DNA of 54,934 bases. Source: Pseudomonas sp. GTDB lineage: Bacteria > Pseudomonadota > Gammaproteobacteria > Pseudomonadales > Pseudomonadaceae. Location: assembly GCA_030699825.1 (NCBI GenBank), contig JAUYKV010000064.1, positions 1 to 54,934 of the forward strand. Direction: 5' to 3'. A program made the position numbers and the translations under genes. The notes under the pieces were generated by a model. It saw only the letters and a program-made list of their open reading frames with translations, was not told the DNA's origin and did not search any database. This document shows, piece after piece, positions 45,473 through 53,388 of the stretch. How positions within the stretch are numbered: the stretch's first letter is position 1; every line of letters starts with the position of its first letter.

Positions 45473-46576
45473 ATGAATGTGATTTTCGAAGAACACCACA
45501 GCCTGCATGGCTTTCGCATCGGCATCGCCAGCCTGAATGCAGAAAAAAGCCTGAACGCCCTGACCCTGCCGATGATCGAGGCATTGGATGCCAAACTCGC
45601 GGCCTGGGCGGATGACCCGGCCATCGCCTGCGTGCTGCTGCGCGGCAACGGCGCAAAAGCCTTTTGCGCCGGTGGCGACGTGGTGCAACTGGTGCAGCAG
45701 TGCCGCCAACACCCCGGCGAAGTACCGCCCCTGGCGCGGCGCTTCTTCGCCGACGAATACCGCCTCGACCATCGTCTTCATACCTACCCAAAGCCCCTGA
45801 TCTGCTGGGCCCACGGTCATGTGCTGGGCGGCGGCATGGGCCTGATGCAGGGCGCCGGCCTGCGCATCGTCACCCCATCGAGTCGCCTGGGCATGCCGGA
45901 AATCAATATCGGCCTGTATCCGGATGTCGGCGGCAGCTGGTTCCTCGCCCGCCTGCCGGGCAAGCTCGGGCTGTTCCTCGGCCTGACGGCCAGCAGCATC
46001 AACGCCCGCGACGCCCTGGACCTGGACCTGGCCGACCGCTTTCTGCTCGACAACCAGCAGGACGCCCTGCTCGAAGGTCTGGTGCAACTGAACTGGCTGG
46101 AGCAACCGCAGCGGCAACTGCACAGCCTGCTCAAGGCGCTGGAACACGAGGCCCGCAGTGAACTGCCCGACGCCCAATGGCTACCACGTCGCGAACGCAT
46201 CGACGCGCTGCTCGACCAGGCTGACCTGCCCAGCGCCTGGCGCGCCCTCACCGCCCTGCACGACGACAGCGACCTGCTCCTGGCGCGCGCCGCCAAGACC
46301 CTGGCCGCTGGCTGCCCGCTGAGCGCACACCTGGTCTGGGAGCAGATCGCCCGCGCCCGCCACCTTTCGGTAGCCCAGGTATTCCGGATGGAATACGCCA
46401 TGAGCCTGAACTGTTGCCGCTACCCGGAACTCGCCGAAGGCGTGCGCGCGCGCCTGATCGACAAGGATCAAACCCCGCACTGGCACTGGCCGGATGTGGC
46501 GACCATCCCCGCCGAGGTGATCGAGTCGCACTTCGAGGCCACCTGGGAAGGCGCGCATCCGCTGGCGGATCTGTAG
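45473..46576 (+). CDS. 3-hydroxyisobutyryl-CoA hydrolase
   Basis: 367 residues, ECH_2/HIBCH type: GNGAKAFCAGGDVVQL near 60, HVLGGGMGLMQGA near 117, PEINIGLYPDVGGSWFLARL near 140, and the C-terminal EGVRARLIDKDQTPHW typical of the hydrolase subgroup. It releases CoA from 3-hydroxyisobutyryl-CoA in valine breakdown, matching MmsB and MmsA as the following steps. Length is longer than simple hydratases, as expected. Confidence 0.9.
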   Translation: MNVIFEEHHSLHGFRIGIASLNAEKSLNALTLPMIEALDAKLAAWADDPAIACVLLRGNGAKAFCAGGDVVQLVQQCRQHPGEVPPLARRFFADEYRLDHRLHTYPKPLICWAHGHVLGGGMGLMQGAGLRIVTPSSRLGMPEINIGLYPDVGGSWFLARLPGKLGLFLGLTASSINARDALDLDLADRFLLDNQQDALLEGLVQLNWLEQPQRQLHSLLKALEHEARSELPDAQWLPRRERIDALLDQADLPSAWRALTALHDDSDLLLARAAKTLAAGCPLSAHLVWEQIARARHLSVAQVFRMEYAMSLNCCRYPELAEGVRARLIDKDQTPHWHWPDVATIPAEVIESHFEATWEGAHPLADL

Positions 46577-46611
46577 CCACGGCGCCGGCTTTACCGCACG
46601 AGCGGCCGCCT

Positions 46612-46644
46612 CGTCTACGACGCCGCGCTGTCGCGCAGCAAACT
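46612..46644 (+). repeat. 'GTCGCGCAGC' repeat, copy 4
   Basis: CGTCTACGACGCC then the core CGCTGTCGCGCAGCAAAC. The following ~40 bp (GGAGGCAATCGTGTCTG...) are shared with copy 5 at 47715. It lies between two genes of the same operon. Confidence 0.75.
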
Positions 46645-46751
46645 GGAGGCAATCGTGTCTGTCGGCTTGCGGGCACCTGTAAGAGCGGCCCATGGCCGCG
46701 AAACAGCTCACGAATCGTGCAACCCAAGCCCTTCGAACAAGGAGAACGACC

Positions 46752-47639
46752 ATGACCCAGATAGCGTTTATCGGCCTCGGCCATATGGGCCTGCCCATGG
46801 CCCGCAACCTGCTCAATGCCGGCTTCGCCCTCAAGGTCTTCGACCTGGTGCCAGCGGCGGTCGAGGAACTGGCCAAGGAAGGGGCGCAAGCCGCCAGCAG
46901 CGCCGCCGACGCCGTGCAAGGCGCCGACGTAGTGATCAGCATGCTGCCAGCCAGTCGGCATGTCGAAGCTCTGTACCTGGGTGACGCCGGCCTGCTCGGC
47001 AAGCTCGCGCCCGGCAGCCTGGTGCTGGAGTGCTCGACCATCGCTCCCGAATCCGCACGCAAGGTGCACCGGGCCGCTGCCGAGCGTGGTCTGGAGATGC
47101 TCGACGCCCCGGTTTCCGGCGGTACTGCCGGCGCCGCCGCCGGCACCCTGACCTTTATGATCGGCGGTCAAGCCAGCACCCTGGAAAAAGCCCGGCCGAT
47201 CTTCGCCGCCATGGGCAAGAACATCTTCCACGCCGGCCCGGATGGCGCCGGCCAAGTGGCCAAGGTGTGCAACAACCAGGTGCTGGCGGTGCAGATGATT
47301 GCCACCGCCGAAGCCATGGCCCTGGGCGTGGCCAACGGCCTGGAGCCGGCGGTGCTGGCCGAGATCATGCGCCAGAGCTCCGGCGGCAACTGGACCCTGG
47401 AAAAATACAACCCCTGGCCGGGGGTAATGGAGAATGCACCGGCCTCCAAGGGCTACTCGGGTGGATTCATGGCCGAGCTGATGGCCAAGGACCTCGGCCT
47501 GGCCCAGGAAGCCGCCCAGGTCACCGCCAGCAGCACGCCGATGGGCGCCCTGGCCTTGCAGATCTATCGCCTGCTGCTCAAGCAGGGCAAGGGCAAGCAG
47601 GATTTCTCGGTGGTGCAGCAACTGTTTGTCAGCGAGTAG
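46752..47639 (+). CDS. mmsB: 3-hydroxyisobutyrate dehydrogenase family enzyme
   Basis: 295 residues. Rossmann NAD site FIGLGHMGLPMARNLL near residue 5, substrate loop DAPVSGGTAGA near 118, and the catalytic Lys region GAGQVAKVCNNQ near 165. In the valine route it oxidises 3-hydroxyisobutyrate to methylmalonate semialdehyde for MmsA. The syntenic P. aeruginosa enzyme PA0743 has been reported as an L-serine dehydrogenase, so substrate is open. AAGGAG precedes ATG 46752; the frame upstream is not conserved. Confidence 0.88.
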   Translation: MTQIAFIGLGHMGLPMARNLLNAGFALKVFDLVPAAVEELAKEGAQAASSAADAVQGADVVISMLPASRHVEALYLGDAGLLGKLAPGSLVLECSTIAPESARKVHRAAAERGLEMLDAPVSGGTAGAAAGTLTFMIGGQASTLEKARPIFAAMGKNIFHAGPDGAGQVAKVCNNQVLAVQMIATAEAMALGVANGLEPAVLAEIMRQSSGGNWTLEKYNPWPGVMENAPASKGYSGGFMAELMAKDLGLAQEAAQVTASSTPMGALALQIYRLLLKQGKGKQDFSVVQQLFVSE

Positions 47640-47714
47640 CGCAACAGCGTAGAGGCGGATTCATCCGCGAAGCTCCAGCGGCAAACACGCCGCCCCGCTC
47701 TTGTGAGAGCCCCC

Positions 47715-47749
47715 CGTCGTCTACACGCCGCACTGTCGCGCAGCAAACT
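47715..47749 (+). repeat. 'GTCGCGCAGC' repeat, copy 5
   Basis: CGTCGTCTACACGCC then GCACTGTCGCGCAGCAAACT, 76 bp after mmsB. It opens a 434-bp gene-free stretch (47640-48073) made almost wholly of repeats. Confidence 0.75.
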
Positions 47750-47783
47750 TGAGGCAATCGCGTCTGCCGGCTTATGGGCACTT

Positions 47784-47846
47784 GTGGGTGGGGCTTTCGC
47801 CGCGAAGCTGCTCTGTGCAAGCTTTCGCGGCTAAAGCCCCTCCTAC
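47784..47846. repeat. REPIN
   Basis: GTGGGTGGGGCTTTCGCC on the left and CGGCTAAAGCCCCTCCTAC on the right. It is followed by the AT-rich hairpin repeat. Confidence 0.8.
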
Positions 47847-47850
47847 AAAT

Positions 47851-47897
47851 AACGTAATAATCCATAAAATAAATGACATACGGATTGTTTGATAAAA
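47851..47897 (+). repeat. AT-rich hairpin repeat following a REP
   Basis: AATCC (47859-47863) pairs with GGATT (47882-47886) around an 18-nt loop, then GTTTGATAAAAGGAG. It is the covarying partner of the copy at 14401-14445. Confidence 0.6.
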
Positions 47898-47993
47898 GGA
47901 GCCTTGGCCGCGAAGACTACGCGGCCTGAAAGGCCCCATCGCGGATGAATCCGCCCCTACAGGGGTATCGCACACGATCTGGAAAATAGTTTC

Positions 47994-48071
47994 GTAGCCC
48001 GGATGCAATCCGGGGGAAATCCATCGCCTGCCAAATCGCTCCCGGATTGCGCCGGGGCTTATCCGGGCTAC
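47994..48071. repeat. Inverted 'GTAGCCCGGAT' pair after lapC
   Basis: GTAGCCCGGATGCAATCCGGG on the left and CCCGGATTGCGCC...ATCCGGGCTAC on the right form a long palindrome ending 2 bp from the lapC stop. It could act as the terminator of the lapEBC strand. Confidence 0.7.
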
Positions 48072-48073
48072 AT

Positions 48074-49447
48074 TCAACGCTCGCGCAACGCCTCGGAACG
48101 AGCGCGGATGATCGGCTTGAGCAGGTAGCTGAGCACGCTTTTCTTGCCGGTGATGATGTCTACCGAGGCGACCATGCCCGGAATGATCAGCAGAGGATGC
48201 TCTTCGCTGCCCAGGTGGCTCTTGTTGGTGCGCAACTTGATCACGTAGAAGCTGTTGCCATCATCGTCGGTCACGGTGTCCGCGCCGATCTGCTCCAGCT
48301 CGGCCTTGAGGCCGCCGTAGATGGTGTAGTCATAGGCGGTGAACTTGACCATGGCCTCCTGTCCCGGATGAAGGAAGGCAATGTCCTGCGGGCGGATGCG
48401 CGCCTCCACCAGCAGGTTCTCGCCCAGCGGCACGATCTCCACCAGATCGCTGCCCGGCTGAATCACCCCGCCGATGGTGTTGACCAGCAGCTGTTTGACG
48501 ATACCGCGCACCGGCGAGGTGACCAAGGTGCGGTTGACCCGGTCCTCCAGCGCCTTGCCGGTCGACTGGATCTTGCTCAGATCGGTGCGCGCTTCGTTCA
48601 GCTGGGTCAGCGCATCGCTGCGAAAGCGCCCGCGGGTCTCGTCGATCTTGCGCTCGACTTCCTTGATCGCGGACTCGGCACGTGGCAGCGCCAGGGTCGT
48701 GGCCTGTAACTGGCCGCGGCTCTCCACCTCGGCGCGCTTCAAGCGCAGCACTTCAACCGGGGAAATCGCGCCCTCGGCCACCAGTGGCTCGGACATGCGA
48801 ATTTCCTGGCGAAGCAGTTCAAGGCTGCTGCGAAACTGGCTCTGCTTGGAAGCAAACTCGCGCAACTCCTGACGACGCTGGGTCAGTTGCTCTTCCAGTC
48901 CGGCGACCTCATCCAGCAGCTGCTGGCGCCGACTGTTGAACAACTGCTCCTCGTTCTCGGCCTGACGCGGTACCTTCTCGCGCACTTCGTCGGCCACCAC
49001 CAATTCGCGGCCCTGGATTTCCGCACTGAGGCGTTCGACCCGCAGCAGCAGGGCCAGGCGATCGGCCTCGGTCTCGCCGACGTTGGAAGCGAAACGGGTG
49101 TCATCCAGACGCAGCAGCGGATCGCCGACATTGACGATCTGCCCCTCGCGCACGAACAGTTCAGTAACAATACCGCCTTCCAGATTCTGGATTTTCTGCA
49201 GGCGCGAGGAAGGAATCGCCTTGCCGTCACCACGGGTCACCTCGTCGACCACGGCGAAATGCGCCCACAGCAGACAGAAGGCAACGAATGCAATCAAGCC
49301 CCAGATGGTCAGGCGAATGACCCTGGGCGCATCCTCGATCAGCGCCTTGCTGACTTCCGGCAGGGGTTCGTCGCCCATGCCGTCATGGCTACCAAAATAC
49401 GCGGCAACGGCCTTACCCAGGCTCTTCTCAGGCGGTTTAGCTGACAC
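48074..49447 (-). CDS. lapC: Type I secretion periplasmic adaptor LapC (HlyD family)
   Basis: 457 residues: one N-terminal membrane helix (about 37-56), a long periplasmic coiled coil (about 150-290) and a beta-barrel/lipoyl-like part ending RPQDIAFLHPGQEAMVKF and DIITGKKSVLSYLLKP. It bridges the LapB ABC exporter to the LapE outer-membrane channel. GTG 49447 lies inside the end of lapB (11-nt overlap), with AAGGGG before it. Confidence 0.9.
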   Translation of the reverse strand: MSAKPPEKSLGKAVAAYFGSHDGMGDEPLPEVSKALIEDAPRVIRLTIWGLIAFVAFCLLWAHFAVVDEVTRGDGKAIPSSRLQKIQNLEGGIVTELFVREGQIVNVGDPLLRLDDTRFASNVGETEADRLALLLRVERLSAEIQGRELVVADEVREKVPRQAENEEQLFNSRRQQLLDEVAGLEEQLTQRRQELREFASKQSQFRSSLELLRQEIRMSEPLVAEGAISPVEVLRLKRAEVESRGQLQATTLALPRAESAIKEVERKIDETRGRFRSDALTQLNEARTDLSKIQSTGKALEDRVNRTLVTSPVRGIVKQLLVNTIGGVIQPGSDLVEIVPLGENLLVEARIRPQDIAFLHPGQEAMVKFTAYDYTIYGGLKAELEQIGADTVTDDDGNSFYVIKLRTNKSHLGSEEHPLLIIPGMVASVDIITGKKSVLSYLLKPIIRARSEALRER

Positions 49448-51593
49448 TGATCTGCCCCTTCTTCAGCGCTTCCATCACGCTACCTTTTGGCCCGTCGGCG
49501 ATGATCTGCCCGCGATCGACGATGATCAGGCGGTCAACCAGGCTGAGCATGGAGGCACGGTGGGTAACCAGCAGCAGGGTCTTGCTGCCGATAACTGCCG
49601 CCAAACGCTGCTTGAGGCGTTCTTCGCCGGTGTTGTCCATGGCGCTGGTCGGCTCGTCGAACAGCAGGATTTGCGGGTCGAGCAACAGTGCCCGGGCCAG
49701 GGCGACGTTCTGTCGCTGCCCACCGGAAAGATTCTGCCCACGCTCGCCGACCTGCAGTTCGTAGCCCTTGGGGTGCAGGCGCACGAACTCATGCACCCCG
49801 GCCAGCTCGGATGCCTGCAAGACCAGCTCATCCTCCACGTAGCGCGCGCCCACCGCCAGGTTGTCGCGCAGCGTGCCGGAAAACAGCTGGATATCCTGGG
49901 GCACGTAGCCGATGTTGTGGCGCAGATCGCTGACATCCAGCTGGCGCACATCGACGCCATCGACCAACAGACTGCCGGCATCCGGCTGGTACAGGCCAAC
50001 AATCAGCTTGGCCAGCGAACTCTTGCCCGAGCCGCTGCGACCGATGATGCCGATCTTCTCGCCGGGTCGCACCACCAGGTTGATGTTCTGCAGGGCGGCC
50101 TGCTGCTGATCCGGATAATGGAAATCCAGCTGGCGGAACTCGATGGCGCCCTGCAAGGCCTGACGCTTGAGCGGACGCTCCTCTTCCTGACGTTCCTGCG
50201 GCAGGCTCATCATCTGGTTGACCGACTCGAGGGTGACGCGTGCCTGCTGGTAGCGGGTCAGCAGACCGGATAATTGGGTCAGCGGGCCGAGCGCACGACT
50301 GCTGAGCATGTAGCAGGCAATCAGGCCACCCATGCTCAGCTTCCCGTCGATGATCTGGTACACACCGAAGACGATGACGATGACGCCGGCCAGCTGCTGC
50401 AGCAGCATGGTCGCATTCATCGCCAGGCTGGAGAGCATGCGCGCGCGCAACTCCAGGCGACTGAGGGTGCCGATGGTCTGTTCCCACAGGTACTGGCGCT
50501 CGCTCTCGGCATTATTGACCTTGACCGCATCCAGTCCGGCTAGGCTCTCGATCAAGCTCGACTGCCGCTCGGCGGCCAGCGCCATGGTGCGCTCCATGGT
50601 TTCCGCCAGGGGTCGCTGCAACGCCCAGCCGATCAGGGCGACCAGGGGAAAGGCCAATACCGGGATCCACACCAGGTGGCCGCCGATCATGGCGATTACC
50701 GCCAGAATCAACAGGGTGAACGGCAGATCGATGACACTGGCCAGGGTCAGCGAGGCGAGAAAGTCGCGCAGACTCTGAAATTCGTGGATGTTCTGGGCGA
50801 AACTGCCGACCCGTGCCGGACGGAACTTCATGGCCATGCCGACGACACGCTCGAACAGCGTCGCCGAAATGATCAGATCGGTCTTCTTGCCGGCCAGATC
50901 CAGACACAGACCGCGCAAGGTCTTCAGCAGCAGATCGAACAGATACACACCACAGATCCCGATCGCCAGCACCCAGAGCGTGGCTTCCGCCTGGTTGGGC
51001 ACCACCCGATCGTAGACATTCATGACGAACAGCGGCGTGGCCAGGCCGATCAGGCTGATCAGGAAACTGGCCGCGATAGCGTCTATATAGAGCCAGCGGG
51101 AGCGTTTAAGGGTGTCGCGAAACCAGGAAGTCGCCCGCGGAATCAGCTCGCCGCGGTTGAAGTCGAACTTGTGCAGCGGCTGGGCAAAGAACACCTGGCC
51201 ACTGTAATCCTCCTCCAGCATCTCGGCACTGACGAGAACCTCCCCCCCTTCGCTCTCGCTGGGCATGATCCGTGCTCGCCCCTGCTCGTCCCAACCGAGC
51301 AATACCGCGCTGCGGCCTTCGCGCAGCAACAGCAGAGCAGGCATGGCCAAGGCCGGGATTTTGTCCAAGCCGCGGCGCAACCAGCGTCCTTGCAGGCCGG
51401 CGCGAGCCGCCGCACGGGGCAGCAACTCGACACTCAGGCGCTGCTCGGGCAGTGGCAGGCCGGCCGTGAGCATGGCGCGGCTGACCGACTTCTGGTGCAA
51501 GCTGCACAGTGACAGCAGGCTGTCGAGCAGTGGATCATCGTAGCGATCGCGCGGATCGCTACGGGTCGGGGCCTGGCTGAGGTCTACTGCCAC
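49437..51593 (-). CDS. lapB: Type I secretion ABC exporter LapB
   Basis: 718 residues: an N-terminal C39-like domain (about 20-140), six membrane helices (about 165-430) and a nucleotide-binding domain with Walker A GRSGSGKS (518-525), signature LSGGQ (622-626), Walker B ILLFDEPTSA and the H-loop THR. It exports the giant LapA-type adhesin in one step. It is transcribed toward lapC and downstream of lapE on the same strand. Confidence 0.92.
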   Translation of the reverse strand: MAVDLSQAPTRSDPRDRYDDPLLDSLLSLCSLHQKSVSRAMLTAGLPLPEQRLSVELLPRAAARAGLQGRWLRRGLDKIPALAMPALLLLREGRSAVLLGWDEQGRARIMPSESEGGEVLVSAEMLEEDYSGQVFFAQPLHKFDFNRGELIPRATSWFRDTLKRSRWLYIDAIAASFLISLIGLATPLFVMNVYDRVVPNQAEATLWVLAIGICGVYLFDLLLKTLRGLCLDLAGKKTDLIISATLFERVVGMAMKFRPARVGSFAQNIHEFQSLRDFLASLTLASVIDLPFTLLILAVIAMIGGHLVWIPVLAFPLVALIGWALQRPLAETMERTMALAAERQSSLIESLAGLDAVKVNNAESERQYLWEQTIGTLSRLELRARMLSSLAMNATMLLQQLAGVIVIVFGVYQIIDGKLSMGGLIACYMLSSRALGPLTQLSGLLTRYQQARVTLESVNQMMSLPQERQEEERPLKRQALQGAIEFRQLDFHYPDQQQAALQNINLVVRPGEKIGIIGRSGSGKSSLAKLIVGLYQPDAGSLLVDGVDVRQLDVSDLRHNIGYVPQDIQLFSGTLRDNLAVGARYVEDELVLQASELAGVHEFVRLHPKGYELQVGERGQNLSGGQRQNVALARALLLDPQILLFDEPTSAMDNTGEERLKQRLAAVIGSKTLLLVTHRASMLSLVDRLIIVDRGQIIADGPKGSVMEALKKGQISVS

Positions 51594-51631
51594 AAAAATT
51601 CACTCATGCACGAAGAAAAGCCGCTCTCAGA

Positions 51632-51706
51632 GGTTGTGAAAATATCGAGCGCCGTCGCGACGGCTGTCTCCAGGCGCCCGCAGCAGAGGGAAGTTTTCTC
51701 ACAACC
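51632..51706. repeat. Nested inverted repeat between lapE and lapB
   Basis: Outer ends GGTTGTGA/TCACAACC enclose a perfect 14-bp palindrome GCCGTCGCGACGGC. A ~25-bp part (GTGAAAATATCGA...) is shared with the tctE 3' region at 30299. It may attenuate or process the lapE-lapB transcript. Confidence 0.65.
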
Positions 51707-51708
51707 GG

Positions 51709-53052
51709 TCAGTTCAGGCCCGGCAGTGTCGCCTTGGCCTTCACCACATCCAGCGGTGCCGCAGCCATGGGTGCAACTACACCTTGGCTTTGCAGCAGGG
51801 AGCCCATGGTCGCCTTGATCCGGTATTGAGTAAACAGTTCCGTGTAGCGAACCTCTTCCATGCGACGAGCAGCGGTAAACAGTTCGTTCTCGCTGTCGAG
51901 CAGGTCGAGCAAGGTCCGCTCGCCCAGGCCGAACTGCTTCTGGTAGGAATCACGCACCCGGCTGCTGTAGTCGACATATTGCTGAGCGATCGGCAATTGC
52001 TGACGCGAATTCTCCAGGGCATTCCAGGCCAGGCCGAGGTCCTCGGTCAGAACGCGCAGCGCGTTGTTGCGAATATCCATGGCCTGATTGACCTGGTGCG
52101 CCTTGGACTGCAGGTCGGCCTTGTTGCTACCGCCGGCGAACAGGTTGTAGCGCATGCGCAGCATCGCCTGCCATTCATTGCTATGGCCGGGCACGCCATC
52201 GATATTGTTGTCGACACCCTGCGACAGCTCGGCGTCGAAACGCGGGTAGAACGTCGACTTGGACGCTTCATACTGCTGCTCGCTGGCCTGAACATCGGAC
52301 TCGGCCGAACTCAGAAAGGGGTTATTCGCCAGCAATTCCTCACGGGCGGCCTGCAGGTTTTCCGGCAAACGACCCGGCAACCCTTGCGGCATGCTCAGCT
52401 CGCTGGGGTCGCGACCAACCACACTGTAATAATTGACCTGCGCATCGGCCAGATTGGTCTGTTCGGTGATCAGATTGTTACGCGCCTGCGCCAGACGTGC
52501 CTCGGCCTGATCGAGATCGGCCATGCGCCCCACTCCGCGCTCGCTGCGCAGGGAGATCTGATCGTAAATGCGCTCGTGGCTACGCAGGTTATCCTCCGCC
52601 AGCCGGACCATGTCGCGACGCTTGAGCACCTCCAGATAGACCTCCGCCACGGTCAGCGCGGTACGTTCGGACGTGCCCAGCAGTTCATAGGCACGGGCAT
52701 TCACGGTAGCCCGCTGACGCCCGACTTCGCTGCTGGTGGCAAAACCATCGAACAGCATCTGCTGCAAACGCAGGCTCGACTCGCCACGGGTCAGCGTCGC
52801 GGTGTTGTGGGTAGCCCCCCGCGTGCCCGGGCTGTCGGTGCCCTCACGGCCGTAGCCTGCGAGCAGGTCGACCTGCGGCAGATAACCACCCCTGGCGGCC
52901 TTCATCTGCTCCTCAACCGACAGGCGCGCATTGATCCCCGCCTGGATTTCCGGATGCACCTCAAGCGCACTCTGCATGGCTTCGTTAAGAGTTTGGCCGT
53001 TGGCCGACAGGGAGATCGCCAGAGCAAGGGGAAGAAGGGCTAAGAAACGCAT
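51709..53052 (-). CDS. lapE: TolC-family outer-membrane channel LapE
   Basis: 447 residues with a signal peptide (cleavage after ANGQ-type residues near 20). The two-fold TolC repeat is visible: AEVYLEVLKRRDMVRLAEDN in the first half and DSYQKQFGLGERTLLDLLDSENEL in the second. It completes the LapBCE secretion channel. ATG 53052 is the start that leaves a proper signal peptide; only a weak AAGGA precedes it. Confidence 0.9.
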   Translation of the reverse strand: MRFLALLPLALAISLSANGQTLNEAMQSALEVHPEIQAGINARLSVEEQMKAARGGYLPQVDLLAGYGREGTDSPGTRGATHNTATLTRGESSLRLQQMLFDGFATSSEVGRQRATVNARAYELLGTSERTALTVAEVYLEVLKRRDMVRLAEDNLRSHERIYDQISLRSERGVGRMADLDQAEARLAQARNNLITEQTNLADAQVNYYSVVGRDPSELSMPQGLPGRLPENLQAAREELLANNPFLSSAESDVQASEQQYEASKSTFYPRFDAELSQGVDNNIDGVPGHSNEWQAMLRMRYNLFAGGSNKADLQSKAHQVNQAMDIRNNALRVLTEDLGLAWNALENSRQQLPIAQQYVDYSSRVRDSYQKQFGLGERTLLDLLDSENELFTAARRMEEVRYTELFTQYRIKATMGSLLQSQGVVAPMAAAPLDVVKAKATLPGLN

Positions 53053-53240
53053 GGGGAGGTAGATTCCTTTCAGGCTGAAGAGCAGAAGGTTTACAAAATC
53101 AGAGGACGAATCACTGCACAACGACCCAGACAACGAGATCGTTCATCGAGCTTTTTCCAGGGTGCCGAGCTGTGACAAACAACCACATCAATATCAAAGT
53201 GACATCAACGATAGTGAGTGTGTATGATCGCGAAAGAGCG

Positions 53241-53254
53241 GTCAATAGTTTGGC
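53241..53254. promoter_or_regulatory. Weak FleQ-box-like site
   Basis: GTCAATAGTTTGGC matches the FleQ motif GTCaNTAAAtTGAC with three mismatches. It lies 54 bp from the better site at 53295. Confidence 0.3.
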
Positions 53255-53294
53255 ATAGAGCCGGGGCTTTTTAGAAGAAAGATAATTTATTGTC

Positions 53295-53308
53295 GTCAAT
53301 TAAATGAC
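53295..53308. promoter_or_regulatory. FleQ-box candidate upstream of lapA
   Basis: GTCAATTAAATGAC; its reverse complement GTCATTTAATTGAC differs from the FleQ consensus at one position. FleQ with c-di-GMP controls Lap adhesin genes in P. putida and P. fluorescens. The site is in the 336-bp lapE-lapA gap, about 80 bp before the adhesin start; the remainder of the gap is AT-rich promoter sequence. Confidence 0.5.
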
Positions 53309-53388
53309 AGCTATCTTTACTCTATTCTTGACCCAGGCCGTATTAACCCAAGGATCACACCACGCCCCTGAGCGTCTGGAGCTTAAGC

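Noticed and set aside
47640..48073. Integron attC-like array because of serial hairpin repeats
   Set aside because: No integrase and no paired RYYYAAC/GTTRRRY boxes; the elements match REP and other palindromic repeats instead.
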